Positions 10,849 to 22,799 of a stretch of 58,209 nucleotides of DNA are shown piece by piece. A model generated the notes under the pieces. The model was not told the origin of the DNA, did not search any database, and saw only the letters and a list, made by a program, of their open reading frames with translations. The stretch spans positions 194,445 to 252,653 of the forward strand of contig NW_014577396.1 in assembly GCF_000485595.1 (NCBI RefSeq). The letters are read 5' to 3'. Positions within the stretch are counted from its first letter, which is position 1; every line of letters starts with the position of its first letter. A program made the translations under genes and the position numbers. This DNA comes from Priapulus caudatus. Lineage: Eukaryota; Priapulida; Priapulimorpha; Priapulimorphida; Priapulidae.

Positions 10849-13800
10849 CAGCTGACAAGCCATGACATGCTCTGACTGAGAGTTGGTGCGACGCTCCGTA
10901 CCAGTTCCAGCCAGGCACGAACCAAGCTGCGCGCGAGGAGAGGGAGCGGGGGAGGCAGAGGCAGAGGGAGAAGGAGAGGGAGAGGGAGAGAGAGCGGGGG
11001 AGGCAGCGGGAGAGGGAGCGGGGGAGGCAGAGAGAGAGGGAGAGGGAGAGGGAGATGAGGAGAGTGCAGGACCGAGGAAGGGAGAGGGAGCAAGGAAGGG
11101 AGAGGGATCAGGGGAGGAAGAGGGAGAGAGATGGGGAGAGTGAGAGAGAGCAAGGGAGGAAGAGGGAGCGAAAGAGGGAGAGTGAGAGAGAGCAAAGGAG
11201 GAAGATGGAGCGAACGAGGGAGAGTGAGAGAGAGCAAGGGAGGGAGAGGGAGAGGGAGGGGGAGAGGGAAAGAGAGGGGAAGAGGGAGAGAGAGGGGGAT
11301 GCGCGGGGGCTTCACTATGCTGCTCTTCGTGGTCCAACTCGCTGAACGTCTCCGATAGCTCGCTGATGTGACGCAGCTTCACTACTGGCGGCACGATGAG
11401 CCTGTGCCCCCCCGCTGCCCCGCCCACAGCCACGCCCTCCCGCACCATCGCACGACCCTCGGTCCAAAGCTCCTCCGTCTCGCGCTTCTCCGACGCGTCT
11501 CGTTCCTCCTCCGTTGCCGTCCCTCCTTCCTGCAGTCCAGCTCCCTCCTCCCTCATGCTGCGCTCCCACTGTCTCCTCTGTAAGATCGATCGGTCCGCGA
11601 CCCCATCCACGTCGTCCGCTGGGATTCTGAGCTCCGGCACCGACCGCGATCGCTCCCTCTCCCCTTCTCCCGCCAACTCTCCTTGCTCCTCGCTGTTGTC
11701 CTCGTCGTCGTGTGCAGCGCCCCCTAGGAATGCGACAGAGGTGGGGCGGTGGTCGTCGTGCACAGCGCCCTCGACGAACGCGACGGGGGCTGGGCGGCAG
11801 CAATCTTCATGTGCAGCGCCCCCTAGGAAAGCGACGGGGGCGGGGCGGTCATCATCGTCATCGTCGTCGTCGCTGGAGGATACCTCGGCGGTGGATGCGA
11901 GGCGATATCGCCGCGGCAACAGAGAATGCGGAAGCAGGCGCTCGTGCGAGCGCGCGGCCGCCATCGCCTCCCGCAGCTGCCGGTGAAGCCTCTCCGCGTC
12001 GTGACCGTGCCACGTCTTCCTCCTCTCCTCCTCCTCCTCCTCCTCATCATCCTCCTCCCCCTCCCGCGGGCGCCGCCACGGCAACGGCGGCTCCAGCAGC
12101 GACACCGACGCCGCCAGGGGGCCCCGCCGTGGCAACGTCGCCATCGTCGGCGACGTCCCGAGCAGAGCCGCGCCCCCCGCCAGGGGGCCCCACAAGGCGG
12201 GCGCGAGGAGCAGCGGGACGGGGGAACCGGCCGCCAGGGGGCTCCAGCAGCATGGCGACGACGGCGGCGTCGGCGCGGGAAGCAGCCACTCTTCGTTCGC
12301 CGCCGGAAGACTGCCGAGCGAGCGGTGGTAGCTCGGCGACTGCAGCGCCGCCGGCGCCCCCTGGTGGTGATGGTGGTGTGCGTGTGGCGCCCCCACGTGG
12401 TGCCCGAAGATCTGGTCCAGCTTGAGCTCGAGCGTGGAGACCTTGCGTCGGCGTCCGTCCGGCGGCGGTGTCTCAGGCCTCGCGCCGAACGCTCCCTCGT
12501 CGAGGCGCTGCCTCGTCGTCGGCGTCTCGCTGCCGCGTCTCAGCATCGTCTCGACTTGCTGCGAGACGTCGGAGTGACTCGCCGACCGCGGCCGCCTCAC
12601 GGCCCGCCGGTCCTCCCCCGCCGCCGCCACGGGGTCCGGGAGGGGGGAGGCAGGGGGAGGGGGTTGCTGCTGCGGGGGCGGGGCGGGGGGCGGGGAGAGG
12701 GTGTGGCTGCGCGGACGCAGGATGTTGTGAAGCTCGTCGTCGAGCGAGTTTCGCTCGCGCGGCGGCGCCACGTGTCGCGCTGCAGGGGTCGGCGGCACCA
12801 CGTATCGCGCGGCAGGGGGCGCCGGCGATGCGTACGCCGGCCACGGGAACCCGGGCGCCCAGTACGCATTGTAGGTCGGAGCGCCACCTGGTGGAGCGTA
12901 CCTCGGCAAGGAAAACGTGCTGCCGCCTGGTGGAGCCGCCTGTCCGATCATCGCCATGAGCAGCGGCATCGGGATCTGGCCAAATTGCGGCTGCACGGCG
13001 GAATGTTGGCCCATGTTGGTGGGATGTTGTCCCATTGTACCATAATATTGGCCCATATTGGCAGCATGTTGGCTGATGTTGCCAGGGTGTTGGTTGATGT
13101 TGCCGGGCTGTTGGTTGATGTTGCTGGGGTGTTGGTTGAAGTTGACGGGGTGTTGGTTGAAGTTGCCGGGGTGTTGGTTGATGTTGCCGGGGTGTTGGTT
13201 GATGTTGGCCGGGTGTTGGTTGATGTTGCCGAGGTGTTGGTTGATGTTGCCGGGGTGTTGGTTGAAGTTGCCAGAGTGTTGGTTGATGTTGGCGAGGTGT
13301 TGGCCAACGTTGGTCGGCTGCGAGTAGTAATGCGGCCAATTCTGAGCGTAGAAACTCTGCATCAGTGCGGGATTGAAGTGGGCGCCCCCTGGTGGTAATG
13401 TGGGTGCCACGCCGGGGGCATGCGCGGCAGAATACTGCGCAGTAGGAGCCACTGTTGTGACTGCGATTGTTGCCGCAGCTGCTGCCGCTGCTGTTGTCGT
13501 AGTTACGGCAACTGTTGCCGCTGCATCACTGCTTGCTGACAGGGTCGACAATTGTTCGCTTGTCATGGAATGAATACTTGACGAACTCTTGGTCACTGCG
13601 GACAGTTCCTCATTTCCCGATGGCGCTCCTATCACAGACGATGTCTGTCTGGTATCAGACGACGGTTGACCAATCACGGACGACGTCTGTCCAGTCTCCG
13701 ACAACGGCTGACCAATCACGGACGACGTCTGTCCAGACTCCGATGGCGGCTGACCAATCACGGACGACGTCTGTTCAGTCTCCGACGACGGCTGACCAAT

Positions 13801-14151
13801 CACGGACGACGTCTGTCCAGTCTCCGACAACGGCTGACCAATCACGAACGACGTCTGTCCAGACTCCGACGACAGCCGACCAATCACGAGCGACGGCTGG
13901 CCCGACACCGGCGACATCTGTCCTCCGGTCGCCGCCGTCACGACGACCGGGCAGCTAGACGACGGCTCCCTCTGGAGGGTGGGTTTGTACGCGCCGGGCG
14001 AGTGCGGAGAGGAGGGGGAGGAGCAGGAGGAGGAGGAGGAGGTGGAGGAAGTGGAGGAGAGGGTGAATGCGACACTTGGTTCGTGCCGCGGCGCGTGCGC
14101 CATCGCGGCAGAAACACAGCGAGTGCTGGCGGCAGAGCCGGCGCCCCCTGG
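10849..14151 (-). CDS. WNK: WNK kinase gene, large C-terminal exon (1,101 codons)
   Basis: An open frame runs from acceptor TTCTAACACAG (before 14151) to a strong donor, CAGCTG|GTACGT at 10849, phase 0 at both ends. It is very low in complexity: a Ser/Thr-rich start, a 14-residue repeat built on QTSSVIGQP (codons 80-180), an 8-residue repeat built on NINQHPG (codons 290-380), then Pro-, Ala- and Asp-rich regions, an Arg/Glu-rich helical part and long Ser-Pro runs. The segment SLDDELHNILRPRSHTL resembles the conserved far C-terminal WNK motif around 'TDDLHKLV', and STLELKLDQIF may be another short helix. Beyond the donor the frame runs into a CA microsatellite, so the exon almost certainly ends there. 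Assignment to WNK rests on phase, strand and this short motif. Confidence 0.55.
13050..13310 (-). repeat. Coding 24-bp minisatellite (NxNQHPG-type repeat)
   Basis: About eleven 24-base units encode variants of the octapeptide NINQHPGN inside the large WNK exon. All units keep the frame. Substitutions are mostly at one or two positions (Gly/Ala/Leu, Ile/Phe). Confidence 0.85.
13620..13915 (-). repeat. Coding 42-bp minisatellite (QTSSVIGQP-type repeat)
   Basis: Seven 42-base units encode variants of SETGQTSSVIGQPS. Frame is preserved in every unit, as expected for coding sequence. Confidence 0.85.
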
Positions 14152-14509
14152 CTGTGTTAGAAGAGAAGAAACGGAAACAACGACTAATGTATGTACGCAC
14201 ACGAGTAAAAACGTGAACATAAAAGTAAAGTTCACACGAGATTACGCATTTACGTATTGACGCATGCAACAACCGCGAGTCGACGAAGTATACACACGAA
14301 CGCCTCTCACCTCTACCTAAGATAGCGAGAGAGAGCAAAAGAGAGAGGTGGGTATGATAAGAGATGTGGTATAAGAAGGATATTGAGAGCGATATCGATG
14401 GATAGTCGCGACTAGCAATCTCATCTTCACATCCATTAACATTAGGTTCGTATCATGAAACTCATTTGTTATGATCTACTCCTGGGTTTTCCATTACTAA
14501 ACACTTTAA
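14152..14509. other. Intron of the WNK gene
   Basis: Upstream of the 14151 acceptor, in transcript order, is a pyrimidine tract (minus strand TTTCTTCTCTTCT). No further exon is recognised here. Confidence 0.5.
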
Positions 14510-14899
14510 ATTGACTACGTCACGAATTTTCTATGATGTATTTTGTAAAAATTTTGTTGCCATTTTTTTACATTAAATCAAGAGCTAATAATACCTATTA
14601 GGTATTATTAGCTCTTGATTAAATGTAAGTACTAACGGGACTAAACGTATCGTCAAATTCTTACCTGATAAGATTGTTTCTCAACTAGTTAAAAATCTAA
14701 AAAACTTGGACGATTTGATATCATGATCCTGATAGCTTGCTATATATGAGTATGAGTGTATTTTTACATCGAACAATACAGTAAAATAGGAAGTATAATG
14801 CAGCAATTTAACCATTAAAAAGTTAACAGAATTACTTGCATTTTGTGAAAAAGTGGAAATATTTTTTTAATTTTTACTATTTACGGTGACGTACCCACT
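14510..14899. mobile_element. TTAA-type MITE family B, copy 2, with nested insertion
   Basis: It has the same ends as the copy at 9712 (ATTGACTACGTCAC at left), with TTAA at 14506-14509 and 14900-14903. It differs mainly by a 41-bp palindrome plus 5-bp duplication inserted at 14578. The copy at 9712 serves as the pre-insertion allele. Confidence 0.85.
14578..14618. mobile_element. 41-bp perfect palindromic insertion
   Basis: TCAAGAGCTAATAATACCTA, a single T, then the exact reverse complement. It is flanked by TTAAA on both sides (14573-14577 and 14619-14623). The related MITE at 9712 lacks it, which shows it is an insertion. A longer relative with the same ends lies at 53147-53237. Confidence 0.85.
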
Positions 14900-14903
14900 T
14901 TAA

Positions 14904-16659
14904 TTTAGCTAGCATTTTAGATACTCAAACCTGCTAGATACTCTCAAAATCATCTTGGCTGTTTTGATTTGGCTGCTTGGCTGCAATTAAAAATCGCAGA
15001 ATGTATTTTCCTAATGAGAACTCACTAGAAAAACGATACGATGTTTCGTATTTCCGGATTGTTTCCTGTTTCCTGTTCGTACTCTTCTCTTAATTATGCA
15101 AGTATTTAATGTAACATTAATAATACATTCGAAATATGACTACAAGTCAAATGATCAAATTTGTTACAAACTCGCCTTAAACTTTACTAACGTGATCCCC
15201 ACTCTAACAAATTGTGGTTTCACTACGATTAGAAATCGACAGATAGAATTCGAATTGCTTTCAAAATCAAAACAAACATGTCAGGAAATGAAGAGAACCA
15301 CAGATGCGGTTTGGGTGAGTGATTCAATTTCTTTTTTTTTATTATTACATTATAATCATTTCATGGAAGCATAGACATTTCAAGCACAAAAGAAATGACA
15401 GTTGTTTTTGTTCTCAATTCCCCGTCAAACGTCCTTCAAACACATAAGAAACACGTTTTCGCGACGCACCCGTTTCGTACAGTGCTGCCACCTACAAAAC
15501 ACGTCGACAAATACCGTGTTTGGATAAGCCATGGGTACATTCGTGTTTAACGCCAGATGGCGCGTGCGTCGACCAGCTTAGAGCAGGAGACACAGAGTTC
15601 GAAGATTCTGCACTTCGTTGTTCTTTATGTGTATAGTCAACGCGACATTAGAGCAATAGAGGTGTGTTCGCAGAACACGTACTCACTACACGTTAACCGG
15701 AGCCACATTTCCCCACTACTAATGTGTCTCTCCCTCTCTCTCTCTTTTTATCTCTATCTCCGTTTGTTCCTCTCTATCTCTCTCTCTCTCCTTAGATCTC
15801 TTTCCCTTCGTCTCTGCACCTCTGCCTTTTCTCGTTGCCAGATAATAAAACGATAAACGATATTGCTCTTTTAATAAGGACTCGATTATAACAAGCTAAT
15901 TAAACGATTCATAGTTCGATAATGATGATGGAGGGGGTCGGAAAACGGACTCGCCACTCACGGGTGCAGCAGCAGCAGCAGCAGGGGCTGAGCATTTACC
16001 GTAGGTACCAGCAGTAGGTGATGCAGCACAGGGCCACGGTTCGAACTGTAACCCACTACCAACATACAGCGATGCGCTACACACACACACACACACACGC
16101 GGGCGACACCATCCAGGTTGTTTGGCCGAGCCTGTTTCTCTCGCTGCAACGCGCTTCAACATTTGACGCCCGTTACAACATTCGACATGTTCAAACACTT
16201 GACATGTTCCAACATTCAAGCACGAATCACAACGATTTGACATGTTCAACTTCGATGCATTCACATTTGAAATTGTATCAGCATATTTACCATTTCCAAC
16301 ACTTCAAAACTACATCCAACATACACAATTCAAATTTTAAATCTGTTCCAACATAAACACTTCCAACCATTTGTAAATGTTAACATTACTGGACGTTACA
16401 GATTCCCTGCCAACGGCAGCAATTACACCACTTACGGTGAAGAACGCGGGTCAGGAGTCGGCTACACCCGGACATCCACGTGTACGGATAAACAAGCTAT
16501 ACACACAACACACTATCACACCCACATTCACGCTCTCTCTCTCTCTCTGTCTCTCACAAAACCACACCAACACATGGGGACTCTCATACACTTCCCGTAC
16601 TACCACGACATGCCCACACACACCAACATCCACCACAAACGCACTACAACGTACGCACA
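14904..16659. other. Intronic or intergenic stretch, no gene recognised
   Basis: Short CT tracts (15725-15800), a CAG run (15966-15984), CA repeats (16079-16098) and 'caacatt'-rich sequence (16150-16360) are present. The open frames are short and unconvincing. Confidence 0.5.
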
Positions 16660-17577
16660 TAAATGCTCACCAACACACACACCATCACGCACGCACAGCA
16701 CCGCAAGCACGCACCACGCAGTCTTCAAAATGGGAACAGAGCTCACTGTTGTCTTACTCTCCTCTCTCCACTTAACGTTCGATTGCAATAGATTCTAATA
16801 ATTTACACTTTTTTTTACCTCAATACAAAATAAAATCCTATATAATTGGACTGATCATATTCTAATAATATTGCTTCCCTCGCGGCATGGAAGAACAAGA
16901 TTCATTTCTTCGGATACATTTACATTATGCGAGAAGTGCTAACTTCTCTCTCTCTGCGTCCGCCCTCGCCCGCCCCGCACCGCACCTACCGGCCCACTCC
17001 TGCTCATCCGTTGCAGCGAGGTACTTTCTTTTCATTGTTGCTTCAGACGAGAGGTCACAAAGATCCGAACTCTTCACGTAGCTCGGGAGAGGAGGGGGAG
17101 CGGGGAAAGTAGCAGTATTACAAGGGAGAAGCTCGTTATACCACACAGTTCAGAGACTATACGAAGACTCGGGCATCTATCGGCACACAGGAAACAAATA
17201 CACGTTTCGAAAAGCACGGGATATAGCGAGAAAGCGATATTTTTTCCAGACTCGGGTCATGAACAACAGGACATTTTTTCGTTCCAGGGCGGCTTGAACC
17301 GGGAAGCGCTGACGGTGCCAGACGAGGATTGATCCACAAGCCAGATACACTATGTTCATACAACAGTGCCTTGTGGAAAAGCAAGGAAAACATACACACC
17401 CACAGTCACAAGGGGAAGCATCTTCTCTTGTTTCTCTCTCTTTCTCCTTATTATGTTCGCTCTCTCTCTCTTCTCTCTCTCTTTCTCTCTCTCTCTCTCG
17501 TCTCTTCGTCGTCTTCTCTCTCTCTTCTCTCTCTCTCTATTTTCTGTTGTGCTCCGTCTTTCTTTCTTCTTTGTTCT
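16660..17577. other. Low-quality echo of 27.0-27.77 kb, left of an assembly gap
   Basis: The sequence matches 27000-27770 in order and strand (for example TTTTTTTTACCTCAATACAA and AAAGCACGGGAT) but with scattered one-base insertions and losses. It ends in a CT tract at the run of N. The error pattern is that of raw single-molecule reads rather than evolutionary divergence. Confidence 0.7.
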
Positions 17578-17602
17578 NNNNNNNNNNNNNNNNNNNNNNN
17601 NN
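17578..17602. other. Assembly gap, 25 N
   Basis: Exactly 25 unknown bases, the same size as the gap at 48106. A fixed length implies a placeholder, not a measured gap. Confidence 0.99.
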
Positions 17603-17699
17603 CACGCGTGCAGCAAGCAGTCAGCAGGCAGCTGCTATGACACAGCCAAGCAGGTGGTCGCATACGCGCGCGCGCGCCAGGTATTCAAGTGTGTGTGTG

Positions 17700-20335
17700 T
17701 GTGTTGTGTGTGTGGTGTGTGTGGTCTTGTGTCGTGTGTTGTGTCAGTGTGTGTGTCCTGTGTGTGTGTGTGGCCGTCCAGGTGTGTGTGTGTTGTTGCT
17801 TTGTGTGTACGTAACTTCTGATGCCGGTGAGTGCGTTACGCGTGCGTGCGTCGTTTGTTGTGTCACGTAAACTTCGTGCATGCGTGTACGCGTGCTTGCC
17901 GTGCGTGTTTTATTATGTGTATGCTTTGCGTCGCCATCACGTGTGCATACGTGGCGAGGTCGCGGTGCTTGCCTGTTTCTGTGTGTACGTAGTACGTGGT
18001 GAGTGTGCCGCGTACGTTGCGTATTCTGTTTCACTTGTTGTGCGTGGCGTACGCGATGTTTTTGGCAGTCGTATATCGCGTGCGTTACCTATTCGTCGTT
18101 ATCTGCAGCGTGCGTGCGGTTCTGTGCGTGCGGGGCCGACACCCACTACACCGTGCGTGCAAGTTACGATGAAATATGAAACCATCAGAGGATCTCCTTC
18201 AGCATTGAAAGAAGTGTTATAATCAATAAGTACAGCGTTCGAAACAATGAACACGAAGCGACGTAATGTGAGTACGGTGACCCATCACGACCGTAACTGT
18301 CATGGCAAAGCCGCTCCTTAGCAGCAGGCCAACCTACCGTGTAGTGTCACATACAAGTGGCTGCTCGGAGCATTATAGGATTCATAACATAGGATCTCAG
18401 ATCCAGGCCGATCAATGGCCTATGGCGAGCAGCAACTCAGGAAGGACCCTATCTCCGACTCGGGTACATATATATTATAGCGTGTGTTTTTACGTGGCGT
18501 ACGGCGTACGTGTACGTGTACGCAACCAATTAGTAATACTAGTAGTATAGCCGCAGTGTGAGGCGTCTCTTACGTGTGAGAGAGAAGAGATAGGCAGGTC
18601 TGGTCGCCAGGAGGCGCGCATTTACTCTAGATAGTCAGTAGATAAAATGCGGAGGTGCGTTTCAGTGCGCATTGCGCAGTCATGCGCTAGCGGCGCGCAC
18701 GTGGCGCACCTTGGAGGGAAACACTATATAAAGGTGGTTTAGCCAGACGGATATATTGTATATAAATATAAGGAGAGAGATAGTCAGTGACACCGCTCTC
18801 TCTCTCTATACAGCCATGCGATAGGCTGCGACCATAAATAAGCGGAACCAGTGGTTTCCAAGTCGGCGTCACCACTGAAACTTGACTACAGAGAGCGATC
18901 GAATTGAAAATAAAACTTAACATGTAGGTATGACAGTTGCAACTTTTTCTTTCAGGCGGACAAAAAAAACCTTTTGAAGTCGAAATGTCGTTAAAGGCGA
19001 AAAAGTTTTCGCCGCATTTGCCACTCTACGATATGCATGAACCTGCTCCCGAGTGTGGCCAGTGGCACCGCGTACTGAGACCTATGCCCCTGTGCGTTTT
19101 GTACAATCGGACCCAACTACCCATCAACAGAGTCGAATGCTCAGCATACAGCCTACGTATCCATGTACGAAAGTCCACTGTTGCGTCGAATCGTATAGGA
19201 GAAGGAGAAATATGGGGGAGGGATGGTGCAGAGAAGCATGCGGAGAACCGAAAAGCTGCGAAACGGCGGCGGCGAAAAAAAGATCAAAAAAAAAAAAACA
19301 AAAACATGAAGTAAAAAGTAACAAAGTCACCCCAAAAAAATACAGCACACAAACGAGTTATTACACACACCCCCGCGCCTCGGCAGCGCCCTCTGGAAAC
19401 ACGGGGCGCTTCGTCCGGCAACGGGGGGCGGGAGGGTTGGGGGGGTAATCATCGAATAGTGAAATATACGAACTGCGGGCTATGCGCCCACCTGCGCCAC
19501 GCGGAACTTGTGTGTGCACAACTAGGCGCCACCACACCAGTGCAAACAAAAAATACCGCGACTGCATTTCTGGCAACATGGCTCCCGCGCTTCGCCAGTC
19601 CGTCCCAGGCGGCCGCGCCGTCTTCCCGGGGCGAGCGCAGCGCACACGCTACGGCGGTGCACCGACGCGCGCCGTTCCGGCGGGACGTCCCACAATGCAG
19701 CGGTCCAAACTACAAACAACTCACAGTCTTTTCGCCTGCACTAGTTGATATGCTCCACCGCTGCGTACACGCGCCCGCGGCGACGCTAAACCCCTTACAG
19801 AATTCAAATCAAACCAGATTGTCAGTATTTACAACAAAGTACCTCAATTCGTATAAACAACACTGGAGCTCATTTCGTTCGTTGCAAAAATTACAATACA
19901 AGTATAAATAATAGCGGTATATAGAATGCCGCTAGACAGCGGCGGCTTGGCTGGCTGTCGTTGAACATGCTACATGTCGCCACCTGTCAATCGTCGTCCG
20001 CTACCGTGTCGCTAACGTTGTTAGTTGTGCCACCGATAATTTACAGGCGGAGTGGCGCCACTGGTTACCGACACGCTATGGTGTCGCGACCGTCACCTGC
20101 TGCTGCCGCGGTCACAACACACACAACCTAGCAGTAGGACATGTCAAGTAGTGCTAGACATGTCCGTAGCAGGCCTGACCCCTGTACGTGTCACGGTTGT
20201 CGACGCGCGTCACATCTCTTATTATATTTATGCGAATCTTTGTAAGCAAGCAACCCTGCCTGCTGCCCGCTGCTGCGACCAACCTCCTAGCGCCATCTCG
20301 GCTGTTGCGTCGTGTTGTGGTGGTGTGTGGTGTGT
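17700..20335. other. Low-quality echo of 22.80-25.09 kb, right of an assembly gap
   Basis: It is collinear with 22800-25090 but about 15% longer, the excess being scattered inserted bases. Shared landmarks are ATGAACACGAAGC, CACTATATAAAGGTGG with the following ATATATAAGGAGAG-type sequence, and CTAGCGCCATCT at the right end. A segment of about 30 bp present near 24750 is absent here. No coding sequence can be trusted in this block. Confidence 0.75.
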
Positions 20336-20608
20336 GGTGTGTGTGGGTGTCGGTGTGTGTGGGCGGTCTGTGCGTGCCGCGTGTGTTGTGTGTATGTGTG
20401 TGTGTCGCGTGTGTTGTGTGTGTGTGTGCTGTGTGTGCAAGGTGGCTTGCGCGCTGTGTGTTGTGTGAGGCGTGTGGGGCCTGTGTGTGTGTTGTGTGTG
20501 TGTGTTGTGTGTGTGTGGTGTGTGTGTGTGTGTCGTCGCGCGCGTTTGTGTGTGTGTGTATGTGTGTGTGTGTGTGCTGTGTTTTGGGCGTTTTGTGTGC
20601 GTGTGTGG

Positions 20609-20639
<31 letters not shown>

Positions 20640-20870
20640 GGGTTTGTGTTGTGTGTGGTGTGTTGGTGTTGTGCTGGTGTGGTGTGGTGTGTGTTCTGTG
20701 TGTCGTGTGTGTAGCGTGTGGTGTGGTGTGTGTGTGTGCTGTGGTGTGTGTTGTGTGTGTGTTTGTGTGTGTGTGTGTGGCTGTTGTGTGCTGCGCGCGC
20801 GCGTTGTGTGTGTGTGTTGTGTTGGTGGTGTGCGCGCGCGTGCCGTGGTGTAGCACATTTGCTCGTTTGC
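20320..20870. repeat. Long degenerate (GT)n microsatellite
   Basis: About 550 bases of GT with irregular GGT/GCT interruptions. The collinear clean locus (25088-25150) has only about 60 bases of pure GT. The irregularity fits read error, so the true length is unknown. Confidence 0.85.
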
Positions 20871-20898
20871 ACTTGGACCGTGTGCGTTTCGTGGCCGT

Positions 20899-20900
<2 letters not shown>

Positions 20901-20946
<46 letters not shown>

Positions 20947-20964
20947 TTCTCCTTTTATGTTCGC

Positions 20965-20998
<34 letters not shown>

Positions 20999-21000
20999 TC
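20901..21000. repeat. (CT)n microsatellite
   Basis: Two CT runs are separated by CCTTTTATGTTCGC, a separator also found at about 17440. Confidence 0.9.
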
Positions 21001-22008
21001 CAATCGCGCTTGCTCTCTGCCTGCTTGCGTGCTCTCCACTTTCAGTACTCACAACTATTGTCTATTAATTCACACCTTCTCTAGCGCACGCGCAACGTTC
21101 GCGCTCACGCAGTTTAGATTGCGAGATGTCTAGTGCGCCAACTACTACTTTAATTTATCCTGTCAAAGAACAGTCCCGCTGTGAGGAGAGTTTCCCCACG
21201 CTTGCCTTGCCCGCACGTAGAAACAATACTGAATACTGACATCAATGGCAAAGATCATATTGAAAGTCTCTTATTTCTTCGATTTCTTCATAAGGCCTGC
21301 CCGGCGGGTGCCCACGTACAAGGGCAGGGGCTGGAACAGTCCATTTATGTGTTGAGTGGGGGGGGGGGAGGTATTGAGCTCACTGGGGTTCTGCAGGAGG
21401 ACGTGAAAGGCGTTACGGACGTTTCTCTGGACGCGATGTCGCTGCTGCGTGGAGGGGCGGGCTCTCTCTCTCCAATTCTTCCCCACGACGCTCTCTGCTT
21501 TTCCTCCTTCTAATCTTCCTTCCTTCCGCTGGTCTTCCTTCTCCGCCTCCTTTGCCTTCGTCTGATGTTCCTTCTCACAGTCTTCTCTTCTCCTCCTCCT
21601 CCTCATCCTCCTCCTCTTCATCTTCCTGGCACGTACAGGGTATGTAGCACACCGCTCGTGGCGAGGGAATGGCAACGTAGCGATCACTAGCGCCCCCTCA
21701 AGAAATTCACGCGCGTCAGAACACCAGAGGGCGCCGCTAGTGCAGCGTCCGCGTCCTCGTGAGACGTTCGCAGAAATCCTTGTCATCGTCGTCATCACTC
21801 CCGTACGTGACGTCGTTACGCGTCACGCCCCCCCGCCCGCCGGGCCGCGCCAAAACTCCCGGCAGATGGCAGCACCTTTAAGAATTATATATCACCGATC
21901 GCCCGCTTGCGCCCCCTGGACAGTCAGTCATCACAACAATCGCCGCCGCCGCCGCCGCCACATCACAGACTCGCCTTTCGTCGTCGTCGCCGCCGGCGCC
22001 CCCTACTG
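21001..22008. other. WNK intron sequence, no exon recognised
   Basis: The stretch is GC-rich with several GCGCCCCCT-type motifs (21690, 21728, 21912, 22001) and a CTC/TCC-rich tract at 21590-21630. The ORF on the minus strand here is Arg/Lys-rich and lacks credible splice sites. Confidence 0.45.
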
Positions 22009-22071
22009 CTAGGATTTGCCCGTGTTTGGCGGGCCAGTCTCTATCACATTGCGTTTGTCCGTTGATTGTGC

Positions 22072-22195
22072 CTGGTCGTCGCGGGCGCGCAGGCCGCCGC
22101 CGGCAGGGAGCGCCGCGACGTCGTTGTCGCTCTTGCGTCGGCGCGGCGACACGTTGTTGTTGTCCAGCGTCGTTATGGCGACGCCACTCTCGTTA
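22072..22195 (-). CDS. WNK: WNK kinase gene, small charged exon (3' end uncertain)
   Basis: Acceptor TTCTCTTGCGCAG lies just before 22195. The exon begins with one base that completes a Ser codon left by the exon at 22473-22646, so the two join in frame. It encodes SNESGVAITTLDNNNVSPRR and a basic/Ala-Gly-rich tail. The 3' end is ambiguous. A GC donor (CAG|GCACAA) at 22072 and a weak GT donor at 22048 are both phase 0 and would join the large exon at 14151. Without splicing the frame stops at 22009-22011, giving a possible short C-terminal isoform ending NTGKS. Confidence 0.6.
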
Positions 22196-22472
22196 CTGCG
22201 CAAGAGAAGCAGGGAATTAGAATACGACGATCATCACTTATATATATAATAATATATATAAAATATAATATAATATTTATAATAATAATAATACCAAAAC
22301 ATTATGGTTGAATGATTAAGTACAGATAAGTTAAAAATCATTATTAATTATTCACATTTCAAATAATAATTAATATAACGCACACTAATAATAATAATAA
22401 TAATAACAATACTAATAATAAAATAATCATCGTCATGAACTCGCCGAGCGAGCGTCAGCGCCCTCTACCCAC
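22196..22472. other. Short AT-rich WNK intron
   Basis: It is dominated by TA and AAT repeats (22240-22430). It contains the acceptor for the 22195 exon and the donor (CAG|GTGGGT) of the 22473 exon. Confidence 0.7.
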
Positions 22473-22646
22473 CTGCTGAGTGTCACGTTGCCGAGGCTCG
22501 GGCGCTTCTGCGTAGAGGGCTGCACCTCGAGCGCATCGTCGGATTCGTCCGACTCCTCGCCGGCCGGCAGCTGCTTGCGGTAGACCTTGTACTGCTTGCG
22601 CTCGTTCTTGTGTTTGCGAATAAGCTCGTTCAGCTCCATCTGTTGT
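22473..22646 (-). CDS. WNK: WNK kinase gene, coiled-coil-like charged exon
   Basis: 174 bases between acceptor TTTGCTTTTCCAG and donor AGCAG|GTGGGT. The protein begins QQMELNELIRKHKNERKQYK, a strongly charged helix, followed by an acidic Glu/Ser/Asp stretch and KRPSLGNVTLS. Vertebrate WNKs have a conserved coiled coil of similar character near the C-terminus, and this exon sits where that would be expected. Entry needs phase 2, but the preceding identified exon (28978-29177) exits in phase 0. At least one exon between them, perhaps the first half of the coiled coil, has therefore not been found. Confidence 0.7.
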
Positions 22647-22756
22647 CTGGAAAAGCAAACAACGTGGTTGCGAATGAGACGAAGAGAATCATGAATGAAT
22701 GACGGCACACACTCACTTACTCGCTCGTTTACTTACTCACTCAGTTACTCTCCTTC

Positions 22757-22799
<43 letters not shown>
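22647..22799. repeat. (CT)n tract upstream of the large repeated block
   Basis: A CT dinucleotide run occupies about 22760-22797. Confidence 0.85.

Noticed and set aside
20154-21133. Long Cys-Val and His-Thr ORFs on both strands
   Set aside because: They are translations of GT/CA repeats, inside a block with raw-read-like errors.
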